Source: JAWWPG01 sp038232255
GTDB taxonomy: Bacteria > Actinomycetota > Actinomycetes > Propionibacteriales > Nocardioidaceae
DNA length: 28,889 nt
Assembly: GCA_038232255.1 (NCBI GenBank)
Contig: JBBSIF010000022.1
Span: 1-28,889, forward strand
Direction of reading: 5' to 3'
The notes beneath the pieces were generated by a model. It did not search any database, had not been told where the DNA came from, and worked only from the letters and a program-made list of their open reading frames with translations. This document shows positions 1 through 8,121 of the stretch, piece by piece. The position numbers were made by a program, and so were the translations under genes. The stretch's first letter is position 1; every line of letters begins with the position of its first letter.

Positions 1-686
1 CCCTTCGGCACGGGCGGCGGCCTCCAGCCGTCGTACGGCATCCCACTGGTGGTAGCGCAGGAAGATGACCAGACCCGGCTTCGCCGAGCCGCGGCTGCTC
101 TTCTCGACATGCACGAAGCGGCCGAGCAGGTCGAGCCAGGCGTCGCGCCAGAGGTACGACGTCGCGTGACCGCCGGCGTCCGGGGGTTGCCGGCGCCAGC
201 GGCGTCGCCTGAACGGCAGGAAACGAGTCGCCCTGCCAGCCAGGCGCGTCGTCATGGCGACCCGCATCGGGTCGACCGCGAAGTGGACGACGGCTCTGGC
301 GAGCGTGCGGTTGCGCGGGTCTCGATCGGTCCGGTACTGCGCGATGGCGTGCTCGACGCCCTGGCCGGTCAGCGGGTTCTTGAGCTCGGCCCGTGGCGCA
401 GCACGTCGACGACGCCGCGCCGGTCCAGCTCCTGCGCGAGGCGGTCTCCGAACCGGCGTTGCGCCTGGTCGGGGTCGCCACCGTGACGGCTCACCAGCTC
501 GGCCCACTCCTCGCCCTGGGTGGCGCCGATGAAGGCGTATAGCTCGGCGGTGTCGAGACCGCGCACCGGGTCGAAGTGACGGGGGTCGCCTTGGTGCAGA
601 TCGTCCTTCACAGCGTCGTACCCGCCGTGCTCGGCGAGCCACTCGCAGATCGCTGTCTCGAAACGCTCCTCGTTCGGGTTGGTCAC
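1..686 (-). pseudogene. hsdR: Type I restriction enzyme R subunit, broken and truncated by the window edge
   Basis: This is the N-terminal part of an HsdR, the subunit that translocates and cuts DNA in type I restriction systems. The GTG start at 686-684 follows an AGGGAG ribosome-binding site and overlaps the vapC stop as GTGA. The first ~98 codons read as the family's N-terminus, ending at VDVLRHG. At about position 390 the reading frame changes and the text resumes at AELKNPLTGQ, then HFAVDP, MTTRLAGRATRFLPF and YHQWDAV. In intact relatives roughly 60 residues lie between VLRHG and AELKNP; these include part of the nuclease core and are missing here. Further short losses appear around the usual NRGNGGG stretch (about 190-215). 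Gene identity is clear from these motifs; the size of the missing segment comes from family memory, not alignment. The helicase domains would lie left of the window. Confidence 0.85.
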
Positions 687-1111
687 GGGATGCTCCCTTG
701 GGAAACCACCCACTCCGTCGGCTGCCCGGTCACCTCGGTTATCAGGTCGAAGCCGGAGTCGCAGTGCAGCACGGTGAGGTTCTCGATCTCTGCGGTCGCC
801 GCGATGAGCAAGTCCGGGATACTGACTGCCCGGTGCTGCGCGCGCTGCACCAGAGCCTTCTGCACGTCCCGTGCTCTGCCCTCGGCACGGGAGGGCAGCG
901 CCACTGGTATCAAGCGCTCGATCACCCGCTCACGCATGAGGTGGTAGTCCGCCGTAGACCGGGCCGAGTATCCGATCTCCAGCTCGGTGGCAATGCTGAC
1001 TCGCGCCAGCCCACTGTGGATGAACGCTTCGAGGCGGTCTCCGACTTCGTCGTGGTCAGCTCGCCAGAGCGCGGATCTGTCGACGAGCCATTGGGTTGCC
1101 CTCAACTCCAC
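683..1111 (-). CDS. vapC: VapC-type PIN-domain ribonuclease toxin
   Basis: A 142-residue PIN-domain protein, the usual size for the VapC toxin of type II toxin-antitoxin systems, which cleaves RNA and is held inactive by VapB. The acidic metal-binding set is present: D11 (LVDRSAL), E43 (ATELEIGYSAR), D100 (SIPDLLIAATA) and D118 (LHCDSGFD). The GTG start at 1111-1109 overlaps the vapB stop by 10 bases, a typical coupled antitoxin-toxin arrangement. Its own stop overlaps the GTG of the broken hsdR (GTGA), so toxin and restriction gene share one transcription direction. The frame is intact, unlike the hsd genes around it. The RNA target cannot be read from the sequence. Confidence 0.9.
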   Translation of the reverse strand: MELRATQWLVDRSALWRADHDEVGDRLEAFIHSGLARVSIATELEIGYSARSTADYHLMRERVIERLIPVALPSRAEGRARDVQKALVQRAQHRAVSIPDLLIAATAEIENLTVLHCDSGFDLITEVTGQPTEWVVSQGSIP

Positions 1112-1317
1112 GCCTTGGCCATGACCTCCGGATCGCCGAGGTCGCGCGCCGCTTCGGCGAACAGCTTCAGGTCCTCACGAGTCAAGGCTCGGCGATGGGC
1201 CGCCTTCACGGTCTCGGCGAGCGAGGCGTTGACGGTGTCCTTGAGGGTTGTCGTGCCCAGCACCTCGCGAGCCTTCTCGAGCACCTCGTCGTCGACGTCG
1301 ACCAGTCGCTTTGTCAT
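1102..1317 (-). CDS. vapB: VapB-type antitoxin, ribbon-helix-helix
   Basis: A 71-residue protein. The N-terminal MTKRLVDVDDEVL followed by a helix and TLKDTVNASL matches the short ribbon-helix-helix DNA-binding domain of VapB antitoxins. The C-terminal half (LTREDLKLFAEAARDLGDPEVM) would be the toxin-neutralising region. It lies directly before vapC with a 10-base overlap, the normal antitoxin-first order. The ATG at 1317 lacks a strong ribosome-binding site. An inverted repeat overlapping a TATACT -10 box lies 11-39 bases upstream, consistent with autoregulation by the VapBC complex, as is known for this family. VapB identity rests on size, fold signature and partner. Confidence 0.88.
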   Translation of the reverse strand: MTKRLVDVDDEVLEKAREVLGTTTLKDTVNASLAETVKAAHRRALTREDLKLFAEAARDLGDPEVMAKAWS

Positions 1318-1327
1318 GCCGTCTGCT

Positions 1328-1356
1328 GGATATCTCGCTCGCTGTCGAGTATATCC
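1328..1356 (-). promoter_or_regulatory. vapBC promoter with overlapping inverted repeat (likely VapBC operator)
   Basis: On the minus strand a TATACT -10 box occupies 1353-1348. It lies inside an imperfect inverted repeat: GGATATCTCG at 1328-1337, and CGAGTATATCC at 1346-1356, whose reverse complement is GGATATACTCG. The repeat fills most of the 45-base gap between the DUF222 gene and vapB. No good -35 box is seen. An operator over the -10 box is what autoregulated toxin-antitoxin operons usually have; binding itself is inferred. Confidence 0.6.
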
Positions 1357-1362
1357 TGAAAG

Positions 1363-2703
1363 TCAGATGCGGCCGAGGTGGGTGGTGCCGGTGCCGTCGA
1401 CGAGGTAGCAGAACCCGTGCGGCGATCGCCACAACCAGACGCCGCAGCGGAGCTGGACGACTTTCCACCGGCCATGGGTCTTGACGCGATGCTGGAACCG
1501 GAAGAGCTTGCCGAGGTTGGCCAATGTGGTTTGGCCGGGCGGTCCGCCATCGCCGGGTGGCTCGTACGGTTTGGTGTGGTCGGAGTCGCCGCCACGTCTG
1601 GTGTTGGCACTGTGGGGGAAGCAGTCGGCGGGACTGCGCAGGTGGACTTCTTCGTCCAACCAGTCCGGAACCTCGTAGCCGTCCACCGAGCGGTTGTCGT
1701 TGAGGTCGATCACCGGCTTCACGGTGATGGCGCGAGCTCCGAGCAGCTCCGTCAGCTGTTCACAAAGGGCCGGTCCGAGGTCCTCGACGCGGGCGACGCC
1801 GAAGCGTCCGGCGACGGCCTCCGCGGCCAGGTGCACGTAGACGGTGGCTGCACCCGTGGTGGTTGGCTGGTACGGCGTGACGGGGGAGTTCCCGTCGGCC
1901 CCGTCGGCGCGCTGCGCCGCCGCGGTGAACAGGTCGAGGGTGGCTTGGGTGCTGGCGATGACGCCGACGGCCTTCGCTCGTCGCAGGTCCAGCGTGTCCG
2001 GGTCACCGAGCAGCTCGAGGGCTGCGGCGATGTCCTCGATGGCGGTGTCGAAGGCTTCCACGTCGGGACCACCGGCGCGGATGAACACCTTCTGGTAGCC
2101 GTGGTCGGCGTCGCGGCCGACCCAGACCCCCTGCCGGTCGCGAGCGGCCTCGGTCTCGGCCTTCGCCTGCTCGGGGTCGGCGGCCAGGATCGCCGCATCG
2201 ACAACCGGCTCCAGCCGTCCCCAGGGGAGGGTCGGGGCGTAGCGAGCGGCCTTCGCGTCGACGACCGCGGCGGCGGTCTGCGAGAGCTGCCGGGTCTTCT
2301 GGGCGACCTGGCGAGCGACGTACGGCTTGATGTCGCCGGCGCACACGAGCGCCCACAGCAGCGGCAGGCGGTGACGCAGGTCGAGGGCGTCCGCGATCAC
2401 GATCGCGCAGCCACCCGCCGACATGGACAGCTGCGCCCCCAGCTCGGCCGTCGCGAACTCCGCCACCTCCGGCGTCCCCTCACCGCCGAGCCGGACCAGG
2501 CGCTCTGTGCCCGGGATCGTCGTGTTGACCGGCGAGTCGAGGACGGCGTTGAGGTCGGCCCAGTGGCAGGCGATCTTGAGCAGCTCGGCCTGCGCCAGGT
2601 TGACGTGGCGCTGGACCTCGCCGGCCTGCTCCAACGTCTCGACCGCGCCGAGATCCTCCAGACCGTCGAGGGAGGCGAGTGCCTCATCCAGGGTGATGCT
2701 CAT
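1363..2703 (-). CDS. DUF222 / 13E12-type protein with HNH endonuclease-like C-terminus
   Basis: A 446-residue member of the actinobacterial 13E12 repeat (DUF222) family. The long helical DUF222 region fills the first ~300 residues (for example QRHVNLAQAELL, DIKPYVARQVAQKTR). The C-terminal HNH-like part contains DSDHTKPY, then LANLGKLFRFQHRVKTHGRW and WLWRSPHGF. The D-H pair, the Asn and the last His of an HNH site remain, but the family's usual His-His is Gln-His here and the structural cysteines are mostly absent, so nuclease activity is uncertain. Function in the cell is unknown for the family; copies are often scattered in actinobacterial genomes. The ATG at 2703 is chosen because a TAGATT -10 box ends 7 bases before it and there is no ribosome-binding site, suggesting a leaderless mRNA. 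A GTG at 2733 is a less likely alternative. The gene separates hsdS from vapBC and hsdR. Confidence 0.85.
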   Translation of the reverse strand: MSITLDEALASLDGLEDLGAVETLEQAGEVQRHVNLAQAELLKIACHWADLNAVLDSPVNTTIPGTERLVRLGGEGTPEVAEFATAELGAQLSMSAGGCAIVIADALDLRHRLPLLWALVCAGDIKPYVARQVAQKTRQLSQTAAAVVDAKAARYAPTLPWGRLEPVVDAAILAADPEQAKAETEAARDRQGVWVGRDADHGYQKVFIRAGGPDVEAFDTAIEDIAAALELLGDPDTLDLRRAKAVGVIASTQATLDLFTAAAQRADGADGNSPVTPYQPTTTGAATVYVHLAAEAVAGRFGVARVEDLGPALCEQLTELLGARAITVKPVIDLNDNRSVDGYEVPDWLDEEVHLRSPADCFPHSANTRRGGDSDHTKPYEPPGDGGPPGQTTLANLGKLFRFQHRVKTHGRWKVVQLRCGVWLWRSPHGFCYLVDGTGTTHLGRI

Positions 2704-2710
2704 ACAGATG

Positions 2711-2716
2711 AATCTA
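2711..2716 (-). promoter_or_regulatory. Candidate -10 box for the DUF222 gene
   Basis: TAGATT on the minus strand ends 7 bases before the ATG at 2703, spacing that would place the transcription start at the start codon (leaderless mRNA). No convincing -35 box is visible. The 84-base gap between hsdS and this gene also holds a weak hairpin, CGAAA / TTTCG at 2764-2780, just after the hsdS stop. Confidence 0.4.
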
Positions 2717-2787
2717 CGGCTGACCACCGACACTTTCTGCCCGGATTGCCCTTGTCCACAAGGCGAAACTAAGAATTTCGATGACAG

Positions 2788-3993
2788 TTATGCGGCGATG
2801 TCCAGCTGCCCCGTGACCGCCGCCGTGATCAGCGCCTCCCGCCACTCGGTCGACAGGAGAAGCTCTCGATCCAGTTGAACGATCACCCGGTCGATCTTGT
2901 CGTGCGCTTGGCTCACCATATCGACGATCTCCGCCTGCGCTTCAAGCGACGGCAAGGCCACGCGCGCGTTGCGGATCCCGAACTCAAGATGAGGGTGAGA
3001 GCGCCAGTGGCTAGTCTCAGCAGCTCACTGCTGCCGAGACCTGACTGGAGAAAGAGCCCGAGGTATGCGCTGCTGATGAGCGCCGGATTTGGCCGAGCGA
3101 TCAACAGCGCGTGGCAGCTAGCGGGTCCGAAGCCCTCAGGCACCACAGCCGCCTGCCCAATGTCGCCGGTCTGAACGATGAGTACGTCACCAGCCCGAAG
3201 GGAGATGCGGGGGACGGTTTAGATGCCATTCGAGCGGAACATAAAACGGACGGCGCTCAAACTTGATTTGGCCGTCCTTGATGTGCGTTCCCTGAAGATA
3301 GCGGACGCCTTCTTCCACCAAGAGGTCTCGCGTGGGTCCGACGTATCCATTGGTGAGCTGTATGAGAATTTGTCCCAAGGTCACGGCCCGGCTGCTCGTG
3401 GTCCTGGAGGCAGTCATTTCCATGAGCGCATGCTCGAACAATGCGACCCGGCGCTCGACAAGCGCCTCGCGAAGTTGACGCTCTTTCGCAACGAGCGCGT
3501 CGATGCGGGCGGTCTCGGCGTCGAGGAAGTCGGCGATCTTCCGCTGCGCTGCAAGTGGAGGCGCAGGCACGGCAAAGCCCAGCAGCGCCTCGTTGGACAA
3601 CTCTGCGAAAGTCGAGCCTTGCCCAAGGCCTTGCAGCTGGCGCGTGCTGCTTCCGAGGACGTACGTGTAGTAGCGAGCATCGATGTCGGTTATCGGAACC
3701 AACGCCTTACAGCCCTGGTTGAAAGCTACCTCCCGATTCGTCCGAGCGATGTAGCCGATCGGGGCCCGGGTGGACAAGATGAGCGAGCCCGCGGCCACCA
3801 GCACAGTTCCTCGCCGGGCCCCACCAGCAGTCAGCGTCCGAGCGGTCTGGCCCAGCAGTCGTCCATCCACTCGAGCAAGATCGATGGGAGTGGCCCAGGG
3901 GACTTCTCCATCCCAGTTGTCAGCCTCGCTGGTAGGCGTGCCGCCGTTGACGATGCGGAACTGCCGACGGAGCGGAAGCATGCACCAGATCAC
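2788..3993 (-). pseudogene. hsdS: Type I restriction-modification specificity subunit with two frameshifts
   Basis: HsdS recognises the DNA target for the HsdM/HsdR complex through two target-recognition domains joined by conserved helices. The GTG at 3993 overlaps the hsdM stop (GTGA). The first recognition domain (VNGGTPTSEADNW, VPWATPIDL, STRAPIGYIA) and the first spacer helix (AAQRKIADFLDAETARIDALVAKE) are intact. The second domain starts normally (LGQILIQLTNGYVGP), but an extra base in a run of five G (3209-3213, plus strand) shifts the frame and leads to an early stop at 3187. The correct protein continues in another frame (SLRAGDVLIVQTGDIGQAAV), then a lost base near 2993 restores it through LPSLEAQAEIVD to a TAA at 2790-2788. 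Total length, 1206 bases, is a multiple of three, as a +1/-1 pair predicts; repaired it would be ~401 residues, normal for HsdS. Confidence 0.85.
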
Positions 3994-6007
3994 TCGGTGA
4001 CCTCGTGGAGCAGCGCCTGGATCTCGGCTTCCAGCTGTTTGATCTCGGCGTCGATCTCGGCGAGCGGGCGCGGGGGGACGTATCGGTAGAAGTGCCGGGT
4101 CAGGGGGATCTCGTAGCCGATCCGGGTCTTCGAGTAGTCGAGCCAGGCGTCGGGGACGGAGGGATGCACTTCGCGCTCGAGGTGGTCGTCGATCGCTGTC
4201 CGGTACTCGATGGTCCGCAGCCGCCCGCTGACGTCCTCCTCGAAGCCGACTCGAATATCGGGCAGCGGGACGGTCTCCTTGTCGCGCAGATCAGGGTGGG
4301 GCTCCGGCTCGCCTTTGCGGTTCGTGATCACCGGCGCCTCGGGGTCCCGGACGGCGAGCGCGTCCCACACGGCCTTCGCCTGGGGGCCGTCAGTCCGGCC
4401 GTGCGCAGCGCCGGGTCGACGACCCGCGCCACCGACTGACGCTCGACTCCGGAAACACCAACGCGCTCGGCGAGGGCGGCGACCAGTCCGTCGGCCACGT
4501 CCGGGTGCAGCTTCAGGAGCCGGCGGTCGGCACGCAGGACAGCCAGCGTCTCCTCGGTGATCTCCCACCGCAGGCGCAGCGGCCACTCCACGGTGATGCG
4601 AAGGAAGCCGAACGACTCGTTGGGCAGGATCTTGACGCGCTCGCCGTCCTCGAAAGCGCCGTACAGCTTGGTGATCTCGCCGATGTGCGCGGCCGACAGC
4701 TCCTTGCGCTTCTCCCCGAGGCTCTTGCGCATCTTCTGCCAGAGATCGCGGGCGTCGACGAGCTGGACCTTGCCTCGCCGCGCGGGAGCCTTGCGGTCGG
4801 TGACGATCCAGAGGTACGTCGAGATGCCGGTGTTGTAGAACAGCTGGTCCGGCAACGCGACGACCGCCTCCAGCCAGTCGTTCTCGATGATCCAGCGGCG
4901 GATCTCCGACTCGCCGGAGCCAGCGGCGCCGGTGAACAGTGGCGAGCCGTTGAAGACGATCGCGAGCCGTGAACCGCCCTGCGCGGGCGTTTTCATCTTC
5001 GCGACCATGTGCTGCAGGAAGAGGAACGAGCCGTCTTTGACCCGTGGCAGCCCGGCACCGAACCGGCCGGCGAAGCCCTTCGAGGAGTGCTCGTCGCGGA
5101 CGACGCGCTCGACCTTCTTCCACTCGACGCCGAACGGTGGGTTCGCGAGCAGGTAGTCGAAACGCTCGCCCGGAAAGGCGTCCTCGGAGAGGAGTTGCCG
5201 TAGGCGATGTTGTCGGCCCGCTGCCCCTTGAGCATCATGTCGGAGCGGCAGATCGCGTAGGTCTCGGCGTTGAGCTCCTCGCCGTACACCTCCAGCCGCG
5301 CCTGCGGGTTCAGCGACCGGAGGTGGTCCTCGGCGACGCTGAGCATCCCGCCGGTGCCGCACGCCGGGTCGAGCAGTGTCTTCACAACGCCGGGCTTGGT
5401 GAGCAGCTCGTCGCCGTCGATGAAAGAGGTTGACCATCAGGCGGATCACCTCACGCGGGGTGAAGTGCTCACCTGCCGTCTCGTTGGACAGCTCCGAGAA
5501 GCAGCGTACGAGCTCCTCGTAGAGGTAGCCCATCTCGAGGTTCGACACCGAATCGGGGTGCAGGTCGATCTCACAGAACCGTGAGACCACCAGGTAGAGC
5601 AGGTCCGAGCGGTCGAGCCGGGCGATCTGGGTGAGGAAGTCGAACTTCTCCAGCACGTCGCGAGCGCCGGACGAGAACGCGAGGAGGTAGCTCCGCAGGT
5701 TGTGCGCGATGTTGTCCGGGTCGTCCAGCAGCGTCCGCAGAGTCAGCGGCGAAGTGTTGTAGAACTGCGAGCCGATGTGCTGGCAAGTGACCGGCTCGAC
5801 GTTCTCGACACGTCCGGCGAGCTGGTCGGCCAGCCGGAGCACGGTCGCCTTGGTGGGCTCGAGCACGCAGTCCAGCCGGCGCAGCACCACGAGCGGCAGG
5901 ATGACCCGGCCGTACTCGGACTGCTTGTAGTCGCCGCGCAGCAGATCCGCCACCGACCAGATGAAGGCCGCGTGGCTGCGAATCGTGTCACTGCCGCCCT
6001 CGCTCAT
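3990..6007 (-). pseudogene. hsdM: Type I restriction-modification N6-adenine methyltransferase with three frameshifts
   Basis: HsdM methylates adenine for self-protection and, with HsdS, forms the core of the type I enzyme. The ATG at 6007 follows AAGGAG. The N-terminal helical domain (SVADLLRGDYKQSEYGRVILPL) and FTPREVIRLMVNL are in frame. An extra T in the minus-strand TTT at 5423-5425 then shifts the frame. The SAM-binding motif DPACGTGGML survives only in a second frame, until a lost base near 5191 returns to the first frame before the catalytic NPPF (LLANPPFGVEWKK). A third indel, one base short in the G run at 4382-4386, moves the last ~130 codons to another frame (QAKAVWDALAVRDPEAP, ending EIQALLHEVTE). 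Observed length is 2018 bases; correcting +1, -1, -1 gives 2019, exactly 673 codons. Without repair the ATG-started product is ~559 residues with motif I replaced by an Arg-rich scramble. Confidence 0.87.
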
Positions 6008-6123
6008 GGGGCTCCTTCGCAATCCTGCGACCGCGCTCGCCCCGCCGAGGCATCATCTTGACACGGGGTGAGGGCGGGGTGCGCCGCTCGTCAGAGGCCC
6101 CTCGTGCTGTCGTCCGGTCTCGT

Positions 6124-6129
6124 TAGGCT
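6124..6129 (+). promoter_or_regulatory. Candidate -10 box for uvrC
   Basis: TAGGCT ends exactly 6 bases before the GTG start of uvrC, spacing expected for a leaderless transcript starting at the initiation codon. The GGGAG between them could instead act as a very close ribosome-binding site. No good -35 box is seen. The remainder of the 128-base divergent gap with hsdM shows no other clear element. Confidence 0.45.
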
Positions 6130-6135
6130 GGGAGC

Positions 6136-8121
6136 GTGCCCGAACCGTCCAGCTATCGCCCCGCACCGGGATCGATCCCGGATTCGCCGGGGGTCTACCG
6201 GTTCCGCGACCCCACCGGCCGGGTGATCTACGTCGGCAAGGCCAAGAGCCTGCGGGCCCGGCTGTCGTCGTACTTCCAGGACACGACGAACCTCCACGAG
6301 CGCACCTCGCGGATGGTCCGGACGGCGGGCTCCGTGGAGTGGACCGTCGTGGAGACCGAGGTCGAGGCGCTGCAGCTCGAGTACTCCTGGATCAAGGAGT
6401 ACGACCCCCGCTTCAACGTGAAGTACCGCGACGACAAGTCGTACCCCTGGCTGGCGGTGACCCTCAACGAGGAATTCCCGCGAGTCATGGTCGGGCGTGG
6501 GCCGAAGAAGAAGGGCGTGCGCTACTTCGGGCCGTACTCCCATGCCTGGGCGATCCGCGAGACCGTCGACCTGCTGCTGCGCGTCTTCCCGATGCGCTCC
6601 TGCACCGCCGGCGTCTTCAAGCGCAGCCAGCAGATCGGTCGGCCGTGCCTGCTGGGCTACATCGGCAAGTGCGTCGCGCCCTGCGTGGGACGGGTGAGCG
6701 CCGAGGAGCACCGGGAGATCGTCGACGACTTCTGCTCGTTCATCGCCGGCCAGACGGGCGTGCACGTCAAGCGCCTCGAGCGCGAGATGCGCGCGGCGTC
6801 CGACGCCCAGGAGTACGAGCTGGCAGCGCGGCTTCGCGACGACATCGGCGCGCTGACTCGTGCCATGGAGAAGAACGCCGTCGTGCTGCCAGACGGCACG
6901 GACGCCGACGTGATCGCCGTCGCGGAGGATCCGTTGGAGATCGCGGTGCAAGTCTTCTACGTCCGCGGCGGCCGGATCCGCGGCCAGCGCGGCTGGGTGG
7001 CCGACCGTGTCGACGACGCCGAGCTGCCCGAGCTGCTGCGGCGCTTCCTCATCCAGGTGTACGACGTGGAAGGCGGCGACGCCATTCCGCGCGAGGTGCT
7101 GCTGCCCCGCCGTCCAGACGACAGCGACGTGCTCACGGCCTGGCTGAGCGACAAGCGTGGCAGCCGGGTCGAGGTGCGGGTCCCCCAACGCGGCGACAAG
7201 CGCAGTCTCATGGAGACCGTGGCCCGCAACGCGAGTCAGGCGCTCGCCCTGCACAAGACCAAGCGGGCCAGCGACCTGACCACCCGCAGCCGCGCGTTGG
7301 AGGAGATCCAGGCGGCCCTCGGGCTGCCGGAGGCGCCGCTGCGGATCGAGTGCTACGACGTGTCGAACCTGCAGGGCACCGAGGTCGTGGCGTCGATGGT
7401 CGTGTTCGAGGACGGCCTGCCACGCAAGAGCGACTACCGGCGGTTCGTGATCCGGGGGTTCCAAGGCCAGAACGACGTCGCGGCGATGCACGAGACGATC
7501 AACCGCAGGTTCCGGCGGCTGCTGGACGACCGGGCGGAGTCGCCCGAGCCCGACCTCGGAGGCGACGAGGCCGAGAACGGTCCGGCCCTCATCGACCCCG
7601 ACACCGGCCGGCCACGCAAGTTCGCCTACGTGCCGGGCCTGGTCGTCGTCGACGGTGGCCCGCCCCAGGTCGCCGCCGCGCAGCGAGCACTCGACGAGCT
7701 CGGGATCGACGACATCCCCGTCATCGGCCTCGCCAAGCGTCTCGAGGAGGTGTGGCGGCCCAGCTCGCCCGACCCGGTGATCATGGCCCGCACGAGCGAG
7801 GGGCTCTACCTCCTGCAGCGGGTGCGCGACGAGGCCCACCGGTTCGCCATCGCGCATCACCGCAGCCGCAGGTCCAAGACCATGGTGGAGAGCGTCCTCG
7901 ACGACGTCGCGGGGCTCGGCGAGGTGCGTCGCAAGGTCCTGCTGCGGCACTTCGGGTCGTTGAAGAAGCTGCGCGCCGCGAGCCCCCACGAGATCGCCGC
8001 GCTGCCGGGCTTCGGAGCGAGGACCGCCGAGGCTGTGGTCGTCGCTCTGGCGGCGTCGAAGGCGGCCGAGCAGCCGGCGGTGAACACGGCGACCGGCGAG
8101 CTCGTCGACGACCGTGGCTGA
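6136..8121 (+). CDS. uvrC: Excinuclease ABC subunit C
   Basis: UvrC makes both incisions around UvrA/UvrB-marked DNA lesions in nucleotide excision repair. The 661-residue length is normal. The GIY-YIG nuclease domain that makes the 3' cut is at about 14-100 (SPGVYRF, IYVGKAKSLRARL, NVKYRDDKSYPW). Four conserved cysteines C156, C171, C179 and C183 match the iron-sulphur ligands described for UvrC. The UVR motif that binds UvrB is at about 211-245. The RNase H-like domain for the 5' cut contains IECYDVSN and VVDGGPPQV, and helix-hairpin-helix motifs (GLGEVRRKVLLRHFGS, ALPGFGARTAEAV) close the protein. The GTG at 6136 is the natural start; the protein opens directly into the GIY-YIG domain. Its last 8 bases overlap rapZ, beginning a uvrC-rapZ-yvcK-whiA block conserved in Actinomycetota. 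Confidence 0.98.
   Translation: MPEPSSYRPAPGSIPDSPGVYRFRDPTGRVIYVGKAKSLRARLSSYFQDTTNLHERTSRMVRTAGSVEWTVVETEVEALQLEYSWIKEYDPRFNVKYRDDKSYPWLAVTLNEEFPRVMVGRGPKKKGVRYFGPYSHAWAIRETVDLLLRVFPMRSCTAGVFKRSQQIGRPCLLGYIGKCVAPCVGRVSAEEHREIVDDFCSFIAGQTGVHVKRLEREMRAASDAQEYELAARLRDDIGALTRAMEKNAVVLPDGTDADVIAVAEDPLEIAVQVFYVRGGRIRGQRGWVADRVDDAELPELLRRFLIQVYDVEGGDAIPREVLLPRRPDDSDVLTAWLSDKRGSRVEVRVPQRGDKRSLMETVARNASQALALHKTKRASDLTTRSRALEEIQAALGLPEAPLRIECYDVSNLQGTEVVASMVVFEDGLPRKSDYRRFVIRGFQGQNDVAAMHETINRRFRRLLDDRAESPEPDLGGDEAENGPALIDPDTGRPRKFAYVPGLVVVDGGPPQVAAAQRALDELGIDDIPVIGLAKRLEEVWRPSSPDPVIMARTSEGLYLLQRVRDEAHRFAIAHHRSRRSKTMVESVLDDVAGLGEVRRKVLLRHFGSLKKLRAASPHEIAALPGFGARTAEAVVVALAASKAAEQPAVNTATGELVDDRG

Noticed and set aside
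49..486. Plus-strand open frame at the left edge
   Set aside because: The minus strand here reads as conserved HsdR sequence; the plus-strand protein has no recognisable features.
2704..2733. Upstream GTG start for the DUF222 gene
   Set aside because: It adds ten non-conserved residues and lacks a good ribosome-binding site; the ATG at 2703 has a well-spaced -10 box.
6058..6063. Perfect TTGACA on the plus strand in the hsdM-uvrC gap
   Set aside because: No -10-like hexamer lies 16-19 bases downstream (GCGCCG is there), so it is not supported as a promoter for uvrC.
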